Source: Vibrio splendidus | GTDB taxonomy: Bacteria > Pseudomonadota > Gammaproteobacteria > Enterobacterales > Vibrionaceae | Direction: 5' to 3' | DNA: 64,000 nt | Assembly (NCBI RefSeq): GCF_003345295.1 | Contig: NZ_CP031056.1 | Location: 682,001 to 746,000, forward strand | Part shown: piece after piece, positions 54,812 to 63,962 of the stretch | How positions within the stretch are numbered: the first letter of the stretch is position 1 | Layout: each line of letters starts with the position of its first letter | Notes under the pieces: model-generated | What the model saw: the letters and a program-made list of their open reading frames with translations, nothing else | What the model was told of the DNA's origin: nothing | Databases searched by the model: none | Made by a program: the position numbers and the translations under genes

Positions 54812-54846
54812 AAAAAAAAAGAGAGAGCTTAAGGCTCTCTCTTTTT
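54812..54846. terminator. Bidirectional terminator
   Basis: Stem gagagagc/gctctctc with long A-tract and T5, between maoC and pstS. Confidence 0.88.
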
Positions 54847-54925
54847 GTTTGTGTCTATCAAGGCGACATCATCAGCATCCTAATAACATCACTAAAAGTA
54901 CTTATCTTACTTCATTCGTGAATAG

Positions 54926-55747
54926 CTACTTAATACGTGTGTAGCCGTACTCTTCGATAAGATCTTGCCCTTGCTGTGACTTCACGAACTTGATGAAATC
55001 TTTGCTCTCGTCAGAAACTGATTCAGTTTTGTGTAGCAACAAGAACGGGCGAGCCAATTCATAGCTGTGGTTAGCAATGTTCTTTGATGTTGGCTCTATG
55101 CCTTCAAAGGTAATGGCTTTAATCGAACGGTCGATAGAACCAACAGAGATAAATCCAATCGCGTGTGGGTTATGGTTAACAATCGTTTTAACCATGCTGT
55201 TGCTGTTTACAACCAAGTTGTTTGGGTTGATGTCAGAAACCAGACGGTCGTTAATGATTTTTGTTAAACCAAGCAAGCTTTCGAAGCTGTAGCGTGAACC
55301 AGAAGAAGCTTCACGAGTTACAACTGCGATAGGCTGATCCGCACCACCCACGGCTTTCCAGTTTGTGATTTTTCCTTTATAGATATCGAATAACTGTTCA
55401 CGTGTAACGTTGCTTACACCGTTTGAACGGTTAGTTACGACTGCTAGGCCGTCAAAGGCAATTGGAAATACCTTCAATTTTTCGTCCTGTTCGCGGTCAG
55501 TTAAGTAACGCGAGCTCATACCAATATCAGCGACACCTTTATTAACCATGGTAATACCCGCTGTAGAACCGATGCCCTGAACCGCAATGTAGTTATCAGG
55601 GTGAGTCTTGTTGTACTCCTCTGCTAAAACATCCATCACTCGTGATACAGAAGTGGAGCCCGAAATATTGGTTTCTTGTGCTAAAGCAGCTTGAGAAGAC
55701 AGGGCTAAGGATAAAAGAGAGGCAAGCGCGACTCGTAACATAAACAA
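54926..55747 (-). CDS. pstS: PstS-family phosphate-binding protein
   Basis: 273 residues with a signal peptide (MFMLRVALASLLSLALSSQAALA). The family motifs are clear: ISGSTSVSRVMDVLAEEYNK, GSTAGITMVNKGVADIGMSS, and TREASSGSRYSFE with the SSGS phosphate-contact loop. It captures phosphate in the periplasm for a Pst transporter; the permease and ATPase genes are not adjacent. A Pho box and -10 element lie upstream (55774-55807), so it is probably PhoB-controlled. AGGAG precedes the ATG by 6 bases. Confidence 0.92.
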   Translation of the reverse strand: MFMLRVALASLLSLALSSQAALAQETNISGSTSVSRVMDVLAEEYNKTHPDNYIAVQGIGSTAGITMVNKGVADIGMSSRYLTDREQDEKLKVFPIAFDGLAVVTNRSNGVSNVTREQLFDIYKGKITNWKAVGGADQPIAVVTREASSGSRYSFESLLGLTKIINDRLVSDINPNNLVVNSNSMVKTIVNHNPHAIGFISVGSIDRSIKAITFEGIEPTSKNIANHSYELARPFLLLHKTESVSDESKDFIKFVKSQQGQDLIEEYGYTRIK

Positions 55748-55773
55748 CTCCTAGTTAATAACATTTGCTGGCT

Positions 55774-55807
55774 ATGATAGGTCGGTTATATGACACTTTT
55801 GTGAAAT
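55774..55807 (-). promoter_or_regulatory. Pho box and -10 element of pstS
   Basis: On the minus strand two 7-mers spaced 11 bases apart: ATTTCAC at 55807-55801 and GTGTCAT at 55796-55790 (consensus CTGTCAT). Ten bases further lies TATCAT (55779-55774) as a -10 element. This is the geometry of PhoB-activated promoters. Confidence 0.65.
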
Positions 55808-55997
55808 TCTATACGGATACGTTATAGCCGTTAGTCTGGTTAGTGAAAGACAGTGTGGCTGCCAAAATGGCACTGGTTAATGAAATTTAGACGGCTTTGC
55901 CCTTTTAGAATGTGTTTACTGAAGAAGGATTCGTTTCTGGGAGCAGGGCGGGTATTTTGTTTGCACTTGTTCGCTAAAATGATCGTTGAGTCCTAAG

Positions 55998-56022
55998 CTA
56001 AGTAGAGGAATTCACTACTTAG
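55998..56022. promoter_or_regulatory. Inverted repeat upstream of 120-residue gene
   Basis: Perfect 8-bp arms ctaagtag/ctacttag with a 9-base spacer, ending 28 bases before the start codon. Possible operator or leader hairpin. Confidence 0.4.
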
Positions 56023-56050
56023 AAGTTTCTATGAAGTTACAAGGGGTGTT

Positions 56051-56413
56051 ATGTCCGTTATTCATATAGAACTGAATCGTCTTTTAATTGGAGCTGAGAG
56101 GCTCTGTACTTCACGAAATCGTAGTTTACCTGTAGAGCTAGGAAAATCCCTTTATGAAGAGTGTGAGGGTGGTGTGCTGTTTTCTCAGGCGCATTATCTA
56201 CTCGACTCATCTCATAGTGATTATACCAACGAGATCGCCTGCGTTACCTTTGATGAGTCGTTATCTTGCTGGGTGGTGATGGTGCCACTTGAAGATAATG
56301 CGGAAACCGACTCTGTAAATTGGGGACCTTACCCTTACCTTCCTCAATCCAAGGATCTTGATGCTATTTTGGCTGAAATAGAAAAAGACCCTAAATCCTA
56401 CTTCTGGTCGTGA
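56051..56413 (+). CDS. Uncharacterised protein, 120 residues
   Basis: Not recognised. The ATG follows acaaggggtgtt, a good ribosome site. The protein has an N-terminal helix (NRLLIGAERLCTSRNRSLPV), an acidic middle, a beta-like core (ACVTFDESLSCWVVMVPLED) and an acidic C-terminus (LDAILAEIEKDPKSYFWS). No signal peptide. Base use fits the surrounding genes. It is convergent with the AraC-type gene. Confidence 0.65.
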   Translation: MSVIHIELNRLLIGAERLCTSRNRSLPVELGKSLYEECEGGVLFSQAHYLLDSSHSDYTNEIACVTFDESLSCWVVMVPLEDNAETDSVNWGPYPYLPQSKDLDAILAEIEKDPKSYFWS

Positions 56414-56533
56414 CCATTTTACTTAGGTGTTCGCTGGTGGTTTGATACCAAAAACGAACGACCTTCGTAAACTCCCACCAACACATTTCAGATTTATACT
56501 TTTATCTGCATGTGCATGTGCACTCGTACTTTC

Positions 56534-56601
56534 TAAGACTGTTCAACCAATAAGACAGTACAGCCAATAAGATTGTGCAACTAATAAGACTGTGCAACCA
56601 A
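56534..56601. repeat. 17-bp tandem repeat, 4 copies, spanning the araC-type stop codon
   Basis: Units at 56534, 56551, 56568 and 56585, each resembling taagactgtgcaaccaa with 1-4 differences. The last unit encodes the end of the AraC-type protein (LVAQSY) on the minus strand; its stop codon lies at the border with the next unit. Confidence 0.92.
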
Positions 56602-57387
56602 AGAGCGGAAGTCTTTTGGAGTCTTGCCATGATAGGTTTTAAAGGCTGTACTGAAGTGTGCCGCGCTTTTAAATCCAGATTCATAAGCGATTTGAGTAAT
56701 AGATTTATTCGATGTTCTGAGCTGTGTCGCTGCATGGGCGATTCGCTTTATCTTTAATAGATTTGAAAAGGAAAGGTCTTCAGCCGACAAACGGCGCTTA
56801 AGTGTGGCTGGTGACATCCCCATATAGCTGGCTAGGGTATCGAGTGAGATATTATTTTCAATGTTCTGTTCAATGTAATGAATGACCTTTTGCGTCACGG
56901 TTAACCTTGACGCTCGGGCAATAATAACTAACAGAGCAGGGTGCTGCTCGACCATTAGAGAGAGCAAACCTAAACCTAATTGAGTGAGTGCGTAGTCATT
57001 CTGAGTCGATGAATGAACGAGCGACATGATGAGCTCTTTCAATTGGCATATTTCGGTATCAGTTTTATTAAACTTAATGTATTTGTCTGGGACTCGTGTG
57101 GGTTCTAAATCACTGAACTGATTAATGAATTTCTGAAAAATAGCTAAATCAAAATCTACACAGGTTGCGCTGAATTCGCCATTCTCAGTGTCAACGGTGA
57201 TGTCTTTAATCTGACCAGAATTGTAAAGAGTAAAATCTCCGGCTTGCAATGAGGCTTCAGTCCCATCAGGTAGCACGAAAGAAATACTGCCTTTAGAAAC
57301 GATGAAAATACCGTTTTTAGAGGCGGGGTAACGTTCCCGTTTCCTGGGAATGAAGTTTCTGAATTGAGTAACTGTGATTGATGACAT
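56581..57387 (-). CDS. AraC-family transcriptional regulator
   Basis: 268 residues. The C-terminal DNA-binding domain has two helix-turn-helix motifs: SLDTLASYMGMSPATLKRRL near 187 and SITQIAYESGFKSAAHFSTA near 235, followed by FKTYHGKTPKDFRSL. The N-terminal half is a cupin-like sensing domain (FIVSKGSISFVLPDGTEASL), like regulators of the GadX/VirF kind; its ligand is unknown. The last six residues come from a 17-bp tandem repeat. A terminator precedes it, so it has its own promoter. Confidence 0.88.
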   Translation of the reverse strand: MSSITVTQFRNFIPRKRERYPASKNGIFIVSKGSISFVLPDGTEASLQAGDFTLYNSGQIKDITVDTENGEFSATCVDFDLAIFQKFINQFSDLEPTRVPDKYIKFNKTDTEICQLKELIMSLVHSSTQNDYALTQLGLGLLSLMVEQHPALLVIIARASRLTVTQKVIHYIEQNIENNISLDTLASYMGMSPATLKRRLSAEDLSFSNLLKIKRIAHAATQLRTSNKSITQIAYESGFKSAAHFSTAFKTYHGKTPKDFRSLVAQSY

Positions 57388-57464
57388 AGTGCGCTTCTTT
57401 GACGTTGTAAACTGATTGCTTATTGATTATTTTTTTAAGTATTGTTTAAGCATGAGACATTTAC

Positions 57465-57490
57465 AAAAAAGGCGCTAATAATTAGCGCCT
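57465..57490 (-). terminator. Terminator after rnb
   Basis: Stem ggcgcta/tagcgcc with six A on the left (U-tract on the minus strand), 45 bases past the rnb stop. Confidence 0.85.
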
Positions 57491-57534
57491 TTAGAAGTGA
57501 ACCTTGAAAGCCGTAACCTTTAAAGCTCTTAAGC

Positions 57535-59535
57535 TTAGGTTTCGTTTGTCGTTTCAGGCTCGCTAGGCAAGTCCGCAAATACTTGAGTAGGTTTTGCTAC
57601 TAAGTTACGGTTTTCCTGATTAACTTCGAAGAGAACTACTTCTAAAACGTCTCCCAGTTTGTATACCATTTCTTTATCGATAGATACAGTACCCATATCA
57701 CCGTTGCACTCTATTCTCTCTTTATTATCAATAATGAGAGAACCAGGGATAAATGCAGCTGCACCATTCTCAAGCAGACGCACACGCATACCAGCACGGT
57801 TAATGTCGAAGATCTCTGCTTGGAAGCGAGTCTCTTCTACAGGAGCGTTTGCTAGAGTACGAGCGTACAACCAATCGCCAACATTGCGCTCAGCCATACC
57901 GTGGTGACGGCGGTGCAGGGCAAGTTCATCACCAATAGTTTCGTCTGGTGTTTGAATTGGCGCTTTACCTAAGATGTGTGCTTTAAGCATACGGTGGTTA
58001 ATCATGTCGCCGTATTTGCGAATTGGGGAAGTCCACGTCGCGTAAATGTCTAAACCCATCGCGTAGTGTGGCGCAGGTTCATTGCTGATCTCGCTGTACG
58101 CTTGGAATTTACGAATACGGTTGTCGTAGTAGCTGTTGTCTAGAGAGCCTAACCAACGACGCAGAGTAGCAAAGCCTTCTAGAGAAACGATCTGCTCTTC
58201 TGTAAACGGTGTTTCGGCTTCTGGGTTAACCAGTTCTAGAACGTCTGTTAATTTCTCAGCTTTAAAACCAGAGTGACAGTTAAAGACACCTTGGTTGAAG
58301 CCCTCTTTTAATACTCGGCCTGCACAGATGTTCGCGCTGATCATAGACTCTTCAACCAACTTGTTTGCAGTGCGACGCATGTCTGCGTGGATAGCGACAA
58401 CATCGTTATCTTCGCTAAGCTCAAAGCGGTAGTCAGGGCGGTCTGGGAATACAACAGCGTTTGTTGAGCGCCATGCTGAACGTGCTTGTGCAAATTGGTG
58501 AAGGTCAGAAACAATCGCAGCGATCTCTTCTGATGGTTGCCATTTGTCTGATACACCGGTTTCTAGCCAGTCAGATACGTGGTCGTAAGCAAGACGAGCA
58601 TGAGATTTGATGTTCGCAGCGAAGAAGTTAATGTCATCGCCGATAACACCCTCTTTAGATACTGTTACTGTGCAGCAAAGTGCCGGGCGAACTTCGTTCT
58701 CTATTAGTGAACATAAGTTGTCAGCTAGATCACGAGGTAACATTGGGATGTTACGACCTGGAAGGTAAATAGTGAAACCGCGCTCACGAGCCACTTTATC
58801 CATCGTATCATCTGGAGAGATGTAAGCGGTAGGATCAGCAATCGCAATAGTTAGCTCAAAATCACCGTTCTCTTTCTTCTTAGCGTAAAGCGCATCGTCC
58901 ATATCTTTTGTGCTTTCGCCATCGATAGTCACAAAAGGGACGTGAGTCATGTCGATACGTTCAAGATCAGCGTCGTCTTTGATCTGCCAGTCGTCAATGC
59001 CTTCAGGTTCGCTGTTTGGTAGGTCGTTTTGTGCCAGCGTTACCCACCAAGGTGCGATCTTGTCGTCAGCATCTGTGATTTTTTCAGATATTTGAGCCAA
59101 GAATCCGTTGTCACCTTTTAACGGGTGTTGAATGATATGAGCAACAACCCAGTCGCCTTCTTTTAGCGTTTCAGGGTTTAGCCCCTTTTTCGCTTTCGCT
59201 TTAAGTTGCAGCTTTTTCAGTTGCGGGTGATCAGGAACTACATTCAAACGACCTTTAAACAACTTCACGCGAGCAATAAAACGAGTAAGGCCTTGTTCAA
59301 TCAATTCCTCAGGCTCTGCTACTTCGCGATCTTTCTCGGTGCGAATGATGGCAATTACCTTGTCACCGTGTACACATTTCTTCATGTATGGAGGTGGAAT
59401 GAAGAAGCTGGTCTTGTTATCGACTTCGAGAAAACCAAACCCTTTTTCAGTGGCTTTGATTGTACCTTCCTTTTTAGGGAGGGTTTCTTGGATTTGCTGT
59501 TTGAGTTGAGCGAGTAGAGGATTATCTTGAAACAT
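57535..59535 (-). CDS. rnb: Ribonuclease II
   Basis: 666 residues (E. coli 644). Two cold-shock-type domains lead (KKEGTIKATEKGFGFLEVDN), then the RNB domain with the catalytic aspartates in IDGESTKDMDDALYAKK and IADPTAYI, the LPRDLADNLCSLI segment and ATWTSPIRKYGDMINHRML, then an S1 domain (FQAEIFDINRAGMRVRLLEN). It degrades single-stranded RNA from the 3' end. The length and absence of a basic tail fit RNase II rather than RNase R. Transcribed alone. Confidence 0.94.
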   Translation of the reverse strand: MFQDNPLLAQLKQQIQETLPKKEGTIKATEKGFGFLEVDNKTSFFIPPPYMKKCVHGDKVIAIIRTEKDREVAEPEELIEQGLTRFIARVKLFKGRLNVVPDHPQLKKLQLKAKAKKGLNPETLKEGDWVVAHIIQHPLKGDNGFLAQISEKITDADDKIAPWWVTLAQNDLPNSEPEGIDDWQIKDDADLERIDMTHVPFVTIDGESTKDMDDALYAKKKENGDFELTIAIADPTAYISPDDTMDKVARERGFTIYLPGRNIPMLPRDLADNLCSLIENEVRPALCCTVTVSKEGVIGDDINFFAANIKSHARLAYDHVSDWLETGVSDKWQPSEEIAAIVSDLHQFAQARSAWRSTNAVVFPDRPDYRFELSEDNDVVAIHADMRRTANKLVEESMISANICAGRVLKEGFNQGVFNCHSGFKAEKLTDVLELVNPEAETPFTEEQIVSLEGFATLRRWLGSLDNSYYDNRIRKFQAYSEISNEPAPHYAMGLDIYATWTSPIRKYGDMINHRMLKAHILGKAPIQTPDETIGDELALHRRHHGMAERNVGDWLYARTLANAPVEETRFQAEIFDINRAGMRVRLLENGAAAFIPGSLIIDNKERIECNGDMGTVSIDKEMVYKLGDVLEVVLFEVNQENRNLVAKPTQVFADLPSEPETTNET

Positions 59536-59928
59536 TTTGACTTTTATCTATCGAGGACAATTGAGCACACTATAATCATTGCGAGGCTTGATTACTACTT
59601 AAAGGCGAAGTGAGCGTTAATTAATTGCCCTCTTATTTAACTAGGTCAATTTGCTAGAAGATGGGTGCTGTGACGAGATATTCATCAAATTTTGACGATA
59701 TGATAACCAGTATTGATGTAAAAGCGAAAAATATGTGATGTATTTCAATTTTTTCTGGATTTTTTTATGCATTTAGGGAATAATCCGCCTCCCTTAGACG
59801 TCCCTAATGGCTTGAAGTGTTTTATTACTGCTTCGTAACTCTGAATGGAATCAGTATCTGATTGGATCAGTATTGGAATTGATAGAGCTCCCGGGACCTT
59901 TTGTTTACTTATATATAGTGGGATCCCA
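59536..59928. promoter_or_regulatory. Divergent region and long deaD leader
   Basis: 393 bases between rnb (minus) and deaD (plus). It holds ttaggga/tccctaa arms around 59773-59807, an imperfect direct repeat (ggaatcagtat / ggatcagtatt near 59845-59872) and a perfect 10-bp palindrome TGGGATCCCA (59919-59928) covering the ribosome site of deaD. A long structured leader is usual for this cold-responsive gene. Confidence 0.5.
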
Positions 59929-61938
59929 ATGTCCGAATCTGTAATTCAATTTAATGAATTAGCCCTTAACGATAACATTCTTTCAGCTCTTGATAGCATG
60001 GGTTTCGTTTCTCCGACTCCAATCCAAGCAGCAGCTATTCCTCTTCTTCTTGAAGGCCGTGACGCACTAGGTAAAGCACAGACTGGTACTGGTAAAACAG
60101 CAGCATTCTCTCTGCCTTTACTTAACAAAATCAACCTGAACCAACACAAACCACAAGCAATCATCATGGCTCCTACTCGTGAGCTAGCGATTCAAGTTGC
60201 TGCGGAAATCAAAAACTTAGGTCGTGACATCAACGGTCTTAAAGTTCTTGAAATCTACGGTGGTGCTTCAATTGTTGACCAAATGCGTGCTCTAAGCCGC
60301 GGTGCTCACATTGTTGTTGGTACTCCAGGTCGTGTTAAAGACTTACTAACTCGTGACCGTCTACACCTAGATGAAGCACATACATTTGTTCTTGATGAAG
60401 CAGATGAAATGCTAAAAATGGGCTTCGTAGATGACGTTACTTGGATCCTTGAGCAAGCTCCCGAATCTGCACAACGTGTACTTTTCTCTGCAACTATGCC
60501 TCCAATGGTTAAGACTATTGTTGACCGTTACCTACGTAACCCTGCACGAGTTGACGTTGCTGGTACTAACCACACAGTTGACAAAGTAGCGCAGAATTAC
60601 TGGGTTGTTAAAGGCGTAGAAAAAGACGAAGCAATGTCTCGTCTTCTTGAAACTGAAGAAACTGACGCGTCAATCGTATTCGTACGTACTCGTCAAGACA
60701 CTGAGCGTCTAGCTGATTGGCTATCTGCACGTGGCTTCAAAGCTGCTGCATTGCACGGTGATATTCCTCAGTCTCTACGTGAGCGCACTGTTGATCACAT
60801 CAAACAAGGTGTTATCGATATCCTAGTTGCAACTGACGTTGTAGCACGTGGTCTTGATGTTCCACGTATCACTCACGTATTTAACTACGACATCCCATTC
60901 GATGTTGAATCTTACATCCACCGTATTGGCCGTACTGGCCGTGCTGGACGTAAAGGTAAAGCGATCCTACTAGTTCGCACTAACCAAATCCGTATGCTTC
61001 GCACAATCGAGCGTGTAACTAAGTCTCAAATGGAAGAAATCCAACTTCCACAACGTGACGAAGTTGCTGCTGCACGTGTTGCTAAGCTTGGTGCTGAGCT
61101 TGAAACTGAGAAAGAGAGCAAAGCTCTAGAAAACTTCGCAGGTTTAATCTCTACACTACAAGAATCTCTAGAAGTTGATGCTGCTACTCTAGCTGCAATG
61201 CTTCTTAAGCGTCAGCAAGGTAAGAGCCCACTATTCTACGTTGGCGAAGACCCAATGATCGCTGCTATTGAGCGTGATAAGAACCGTCGCAAAGAGCGTC
61301 GTGAAGATCGTGACAATGGCCGTGACGGTGGTGGTCGTAACTTCAATACTCAAGATTGGGATACGTACCAACTACAAGTTGGCCGTGAGCAAGGCGTTCA
61401 GGTTAAAGACATCGTTGGCGCACTAGCAAACGAACTAGGCCTAACTAAAGGTTCTATCGGTGCTATCAAGCTAGACCAAGGTTCTACTTACGTTCAACTG
61501 CCAAAAGCAATGAACTCTGAAACTGCTGGTAAGCTAAGCAAACTTCGCATTCGTCAAAAAGAAGCTGGCGCTGTAGTTGTTGATTTCAACGACTTCCGTG
61601 AGCCTCGTCGTGGCGGCGGCGGTCGTGATGGCAACCGTGGCGGTCGTGATGGCGGTCGTGGCGGTCGTGATGGCGGCGGCTACCGTGGTAACCGTGAAGG
61701 CGGTAATCGCGAAGGTGGTAACCGTGAAGGTGGCAATGGCGGTCGTGGTGGCTACCGTGGCAACCGTGACGGCGCACGTGATGGTAACTCTGCTGGTGGT
61801 CGTGATGGCGAACGTCGTTTTGACCGTAACCGTGGTGGTGATCACCGTGGTAACCACCGTGGCGAACGTGGCCATGGCAACGCAGCAGCTGGCAATGGCG
61901 GCAACCGCGGTCGTCGTCCAGAGCGCAGCGAAGGTTAA
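59929..61938 (+). CDS. deaD: DEAD-box RNA helicase DeaD/CsdA
   Basis: 669 residues from ATG at 59929 (MSESVIQFNELALNDNILSA); the frame is open further upstream to 59845 but those residues are not family-like. Motifs: AQTGTGKTAAF, PTRELAIQ, TPGRVKDLL, LDEADEMLKMGF, SATMPP, VATDVVARGLD and HRIGRTGRAG. A DbpA-type RNA-binding domain follows (LQVGREQGVQVKDIVGALAN), then a tail from about 560 with many RGG/GGR and NRxGG units that bind RNA and may self-associate. It helps ribosome assembly and mRNA decay in the cold. Confidence 0.94.
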   Translation: MSESVIQFNELALNDNILSALDSMGFVSPTPIQAAAIPLLLEGRDALGKAQTGTGKTAAFSLPLLNKINLNQHKPQAIIMAPTRELAIQVAAEIKNLGRDINGLKVLEIYGGASIVDQMRALSRGAHIVVGTPGRVKDLLTRDRLHLDEAHTFVLDEADEMLKMGFVDDVTWILEQAPESAQRVLFSATMPPMVKTIVDRYLRNPARVDVAGTNHTVDKVAQNYWVVKGVEKDEAMSRLLETEETDASIVFVRTRQDTERLADWLSARGFKAAALHGDIPQSLRERTVDHIKQGVIDILVATDVVARGLDVPRITHVFNYDIPFDVESYIHRIGRTGRAGRKGKAILLVRTNQIRMLRTIERVTKSQMEEIQLPQRDEVAAARVAKLGAELETEKESKALENFAGLISTLQESLEVDAATLAAMLLKRQQGKSPLFYVGEDPMIAAIERDKNRRKERREDRDNGRDGGGRNFNTQDWDTYQLQVGREQGVQVKDIVGALANELGLTKGSIGAIKLDQGSTYVQLPKAMNSETAGKLSKLRIRQKEAGAVVVDFNDFREPRRGGGGRDGNRGGRDGGRGGRDGGGYRGNREGGNREGGNREGGNGGRGGYRGNRDGARDGNSAGGRDGERRFDRNRGGDHRGNHRGERGHGNAAAGNGGNRGRRPERSEG

Positions 61939-62007
61939 TCAACCTTTAGTTTAAGTTGAAATTTACAAGCCAAGTGCTTATAGACGAATAGCTTAAACAG
62001 TGAATTT

Positions 62008-62036
62008 AAAAGCCGAGTATTATGCTCGGCTTTTTT
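62008..62036 (+). terminator. Terminator after deaD
   Basis: Stem aaaagccgag/ctcggctttt with T6. Confidence 0.9.
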
Positions 62037-62703
62037 GTGCCTGCTATTTTATTCTTTGTGCTTGTAGCACGTCCTAAGCCCTGATTGAAATAGTGCCTCG
62101 CATTATAAGGCTGCCACAGTGACATGTGCGTAAAGCGCCGTTTAGCGTGTCTAGTCTAGAGGTATGGGAGTCGAGCGATGTCTAGCAAAGGAAACCCACA
62201 GCTATAGTGAAAAATGAAAATGGATTTTGAAGTAAGATCTATTCAACCTTTCGATCCAAATAAGTGATCTATTTATAGTGCTGAGGCGAAGTTAAATGCC
62301 TTGAAGTCTATTAGCGGGTATTGGTAACCAACTGCTCTATATTTAAGTGTCGTGCTGTATTTTTTAAGTCGCAGCGTAGAACGCTAGCTGGTTTATTGGC
62401 TTTATGGGCTTAATTCTTGAATTGGACTCTTGGGTAAGATTTCAATCCAAGATGACTTTGCTCTCAATGTGGTTTGTATGAACCTATCAGTTTCATAACT
62501 GCATTTACTTCATCTAATTCAACTATTTTTTAATTTTCGTTCTCGAAAGAAATGAATTGATGACTAAGATCAACTTAATTGTGTTCATTTGGTGGTTTTT
62601 GCAAAACAAAAGTTGAAAGATTCAAAAATTATTGAATAATAGACTTAACTAAAATTGAAGCGCAAACTTCACTAAATTCGTACTGAAACAGGATCCATAT
62701 CCA
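62037..62703. promoter_or_regulatory. Long region upstream of ackA
   Basis: About 670 bases without a convincing gene. A sigma70-like promoter may be TTGAAA (62613-62618) and AATAAT (62635-62640), spacing 16, giving a leader of about 56 bases. A hairpin tttcg/cgaaa lies near 62535-62548 and an imperfect palindrome TTGAT-N7-ATCAA at 62557-62573. The stretch 62040-62500 shows no clear structure. Confidence 0.4.
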
Positions 62704-63897
62704 ATGTCTAATTCGTTTGTTCTGGTTATTAACTCGGGTAGTTCTTCCCTTAAATTTGCTGTCATCGATTCTGTTTCTGGTGACGCTGTATTAAGTGGCT
62801 TAGGGGAGTGTTTTGGTCTTGAAGATGCTCGCATGAGCTGGAAGCATCAAGGTCAGAAAACAGAAATTGCTATTCAAGGTGAGGGTAACCACCACAAAAT
62901 TGCCATTGGCAAATTGGTTGGCCTGATGGAAGACTTAGGCTTCACAGCTGATATCGTGGCGATCGGTCACCGTATCGTTCACGGTGGTGAGAAGTTCACT
63001 CAAACCGTTCGTATTACTGAAGAAGTAACGAGTGAGATTGAAAGCCTATCTGACTTAGCTCCACTTCATAACCCAGCAGGTGCTATCGGTATCCGTGCTG
63101 CGATTGAAGCTTTCCCTTCTCTACCTCAGTTCGCTGTGTTTGATACTGCTTTCCACCAAACAATGCCACAACGTGCATTTACAGGTGCAATCGCAAAAGA
63201 GCTATACACAGACTTCGGCGTTCGTCGTTACGGTTTCCACGGTACGAGCCACTACTTCGTTAGCCGTGAAGCTGCGAAAATGGTCAACAAGCCAGTAGAA
63301 GAATCGAGCTTCATCTCTGTTCACCTAGGTAACGGCGCATCTGTATGTGCTATCAAAGACGGTAACAGTGTTGATACTTCAATGGGCTTCACACCGCTTT
63401 CTGGTCTTATGATGGGCACACGTTGTGGTGACTTAGACCCAGGTATTATCGAATACCTACTTAAGAAAGGCTGGTCACAAGAGCAAGTATTTAACTCTCT
63501 AAACAAGGAGTCTGGCTTCCTTGGCGTGTCTGGTCTTACGAGCGATGCTCGTGGCATCTTAGAAGCAATGGAAGAGGGCCATGAAGGCGCTAAGCTTGCA
63601 TTTGAGGTGTTTACTTACCGCGTATCAAAGTACATTGCTTCTTACCTTGCAACGTTAGATTCTTTAGACGGCATCATCTTCACTGGTGGTATCGGTGAGA
63701 ACTCTCTACCAATTCGTCGTGAAATCCTAGACAACCTTAAGATTCTTGGTTTCGTTGAAGATGTAGCGGGTAACGAATCGGCTCGCTTTGGTGCAGAAGG
63801 CATCATCGGTAAGTCTGAAATGTTAGACGCAGTAGCAATGGTTATCCCAACCAACGAAGAGTTCGTGATTGCTCAACAGTCGGTAGAACTTTTGTAA
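62704..63897 (+). CDS. ackA: Acetate kinase
   Basis: 397 residues, the family length. Landmarks: VLVINSGSSSLKFAVID at the start, GHRIVHGGEKFT, VFDTAFHQTMP (catalytic Asp), YGFHGTSHYFV, HLGNGASVCAI, GDLDPGIIEYL and FTGGIGENSLPIRRE. It converts acetyl phosphate and ADP to acetate and ATP in overflow and fermentative metabolism. A strong terminator follows within 65 bases and no pta start is visible in the remaining sequence, so it appears to be transcribed alone and may be a second acetate kinase. ATG follows aggatccatatcca. Confidence 0.95.
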   Translation: MSNSFVLVINSGSSSLKFAVIDSVSGDAVLSGLGECFGLEDARMSWKHQGQKTEIAIQGEGNHHKIAIGKLVGLMEDLGFTADIVAIGHRIVHGGEKFTQTVRITEEVTSEIESLSDLAPLHNPAGAIGIRAAIEAFPSLPQFAVFDTAFHQTMPQRAFTGAIAKELYTDFGVRRYGFHGTSHYFVSREAAKMVNKPVEESSFISVHLGNGASVCAIKDGNSVDTSMGFTPLSGLMMGTRCGDLDPGIIEYLLKKGWSQEQVFNSLNKESGFLGVSGLTSDARGILEAMEEGHEGAKLAFEVFTYRVSKYIASYLATLDSLDGIIFTGGIGENSLPIRREILDNLKILGFVEDVAGNESARFGAEGIIGKSEMLDAVAMVIPTNEEFVIAQQSVELL

Positions 63898-63931
63898 TCT
63901 GAACTGAAGTCTAAGCAAGAAAAAGACAATC

Positions 63932-63962
63932 AAAAGCGAGCCTAAGTGGCTCGCTTTTTTTT
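63932..63962 (+). terminator. Terminator after ackA
   Basis: Stem aaaagcgagcc/ggctcgctttt with a T8 tail. Confidence 0.9.

Noticed and set aside
61534..61942. Long frames on both strands over the deaD tail (His-rich, Thr/Ala-rich or Val-rich)
   Set aside because: They are shadows of the RGG-coding repeats, whose regular GGT/CGT codons keep all frames open.
62557..62573. FNR-like palindrome TTGAT-N7-ATCAA before ackA
   Set aside because: The FNR spacer is 4 bases, here 7; listed only as an imperfect palindrome.
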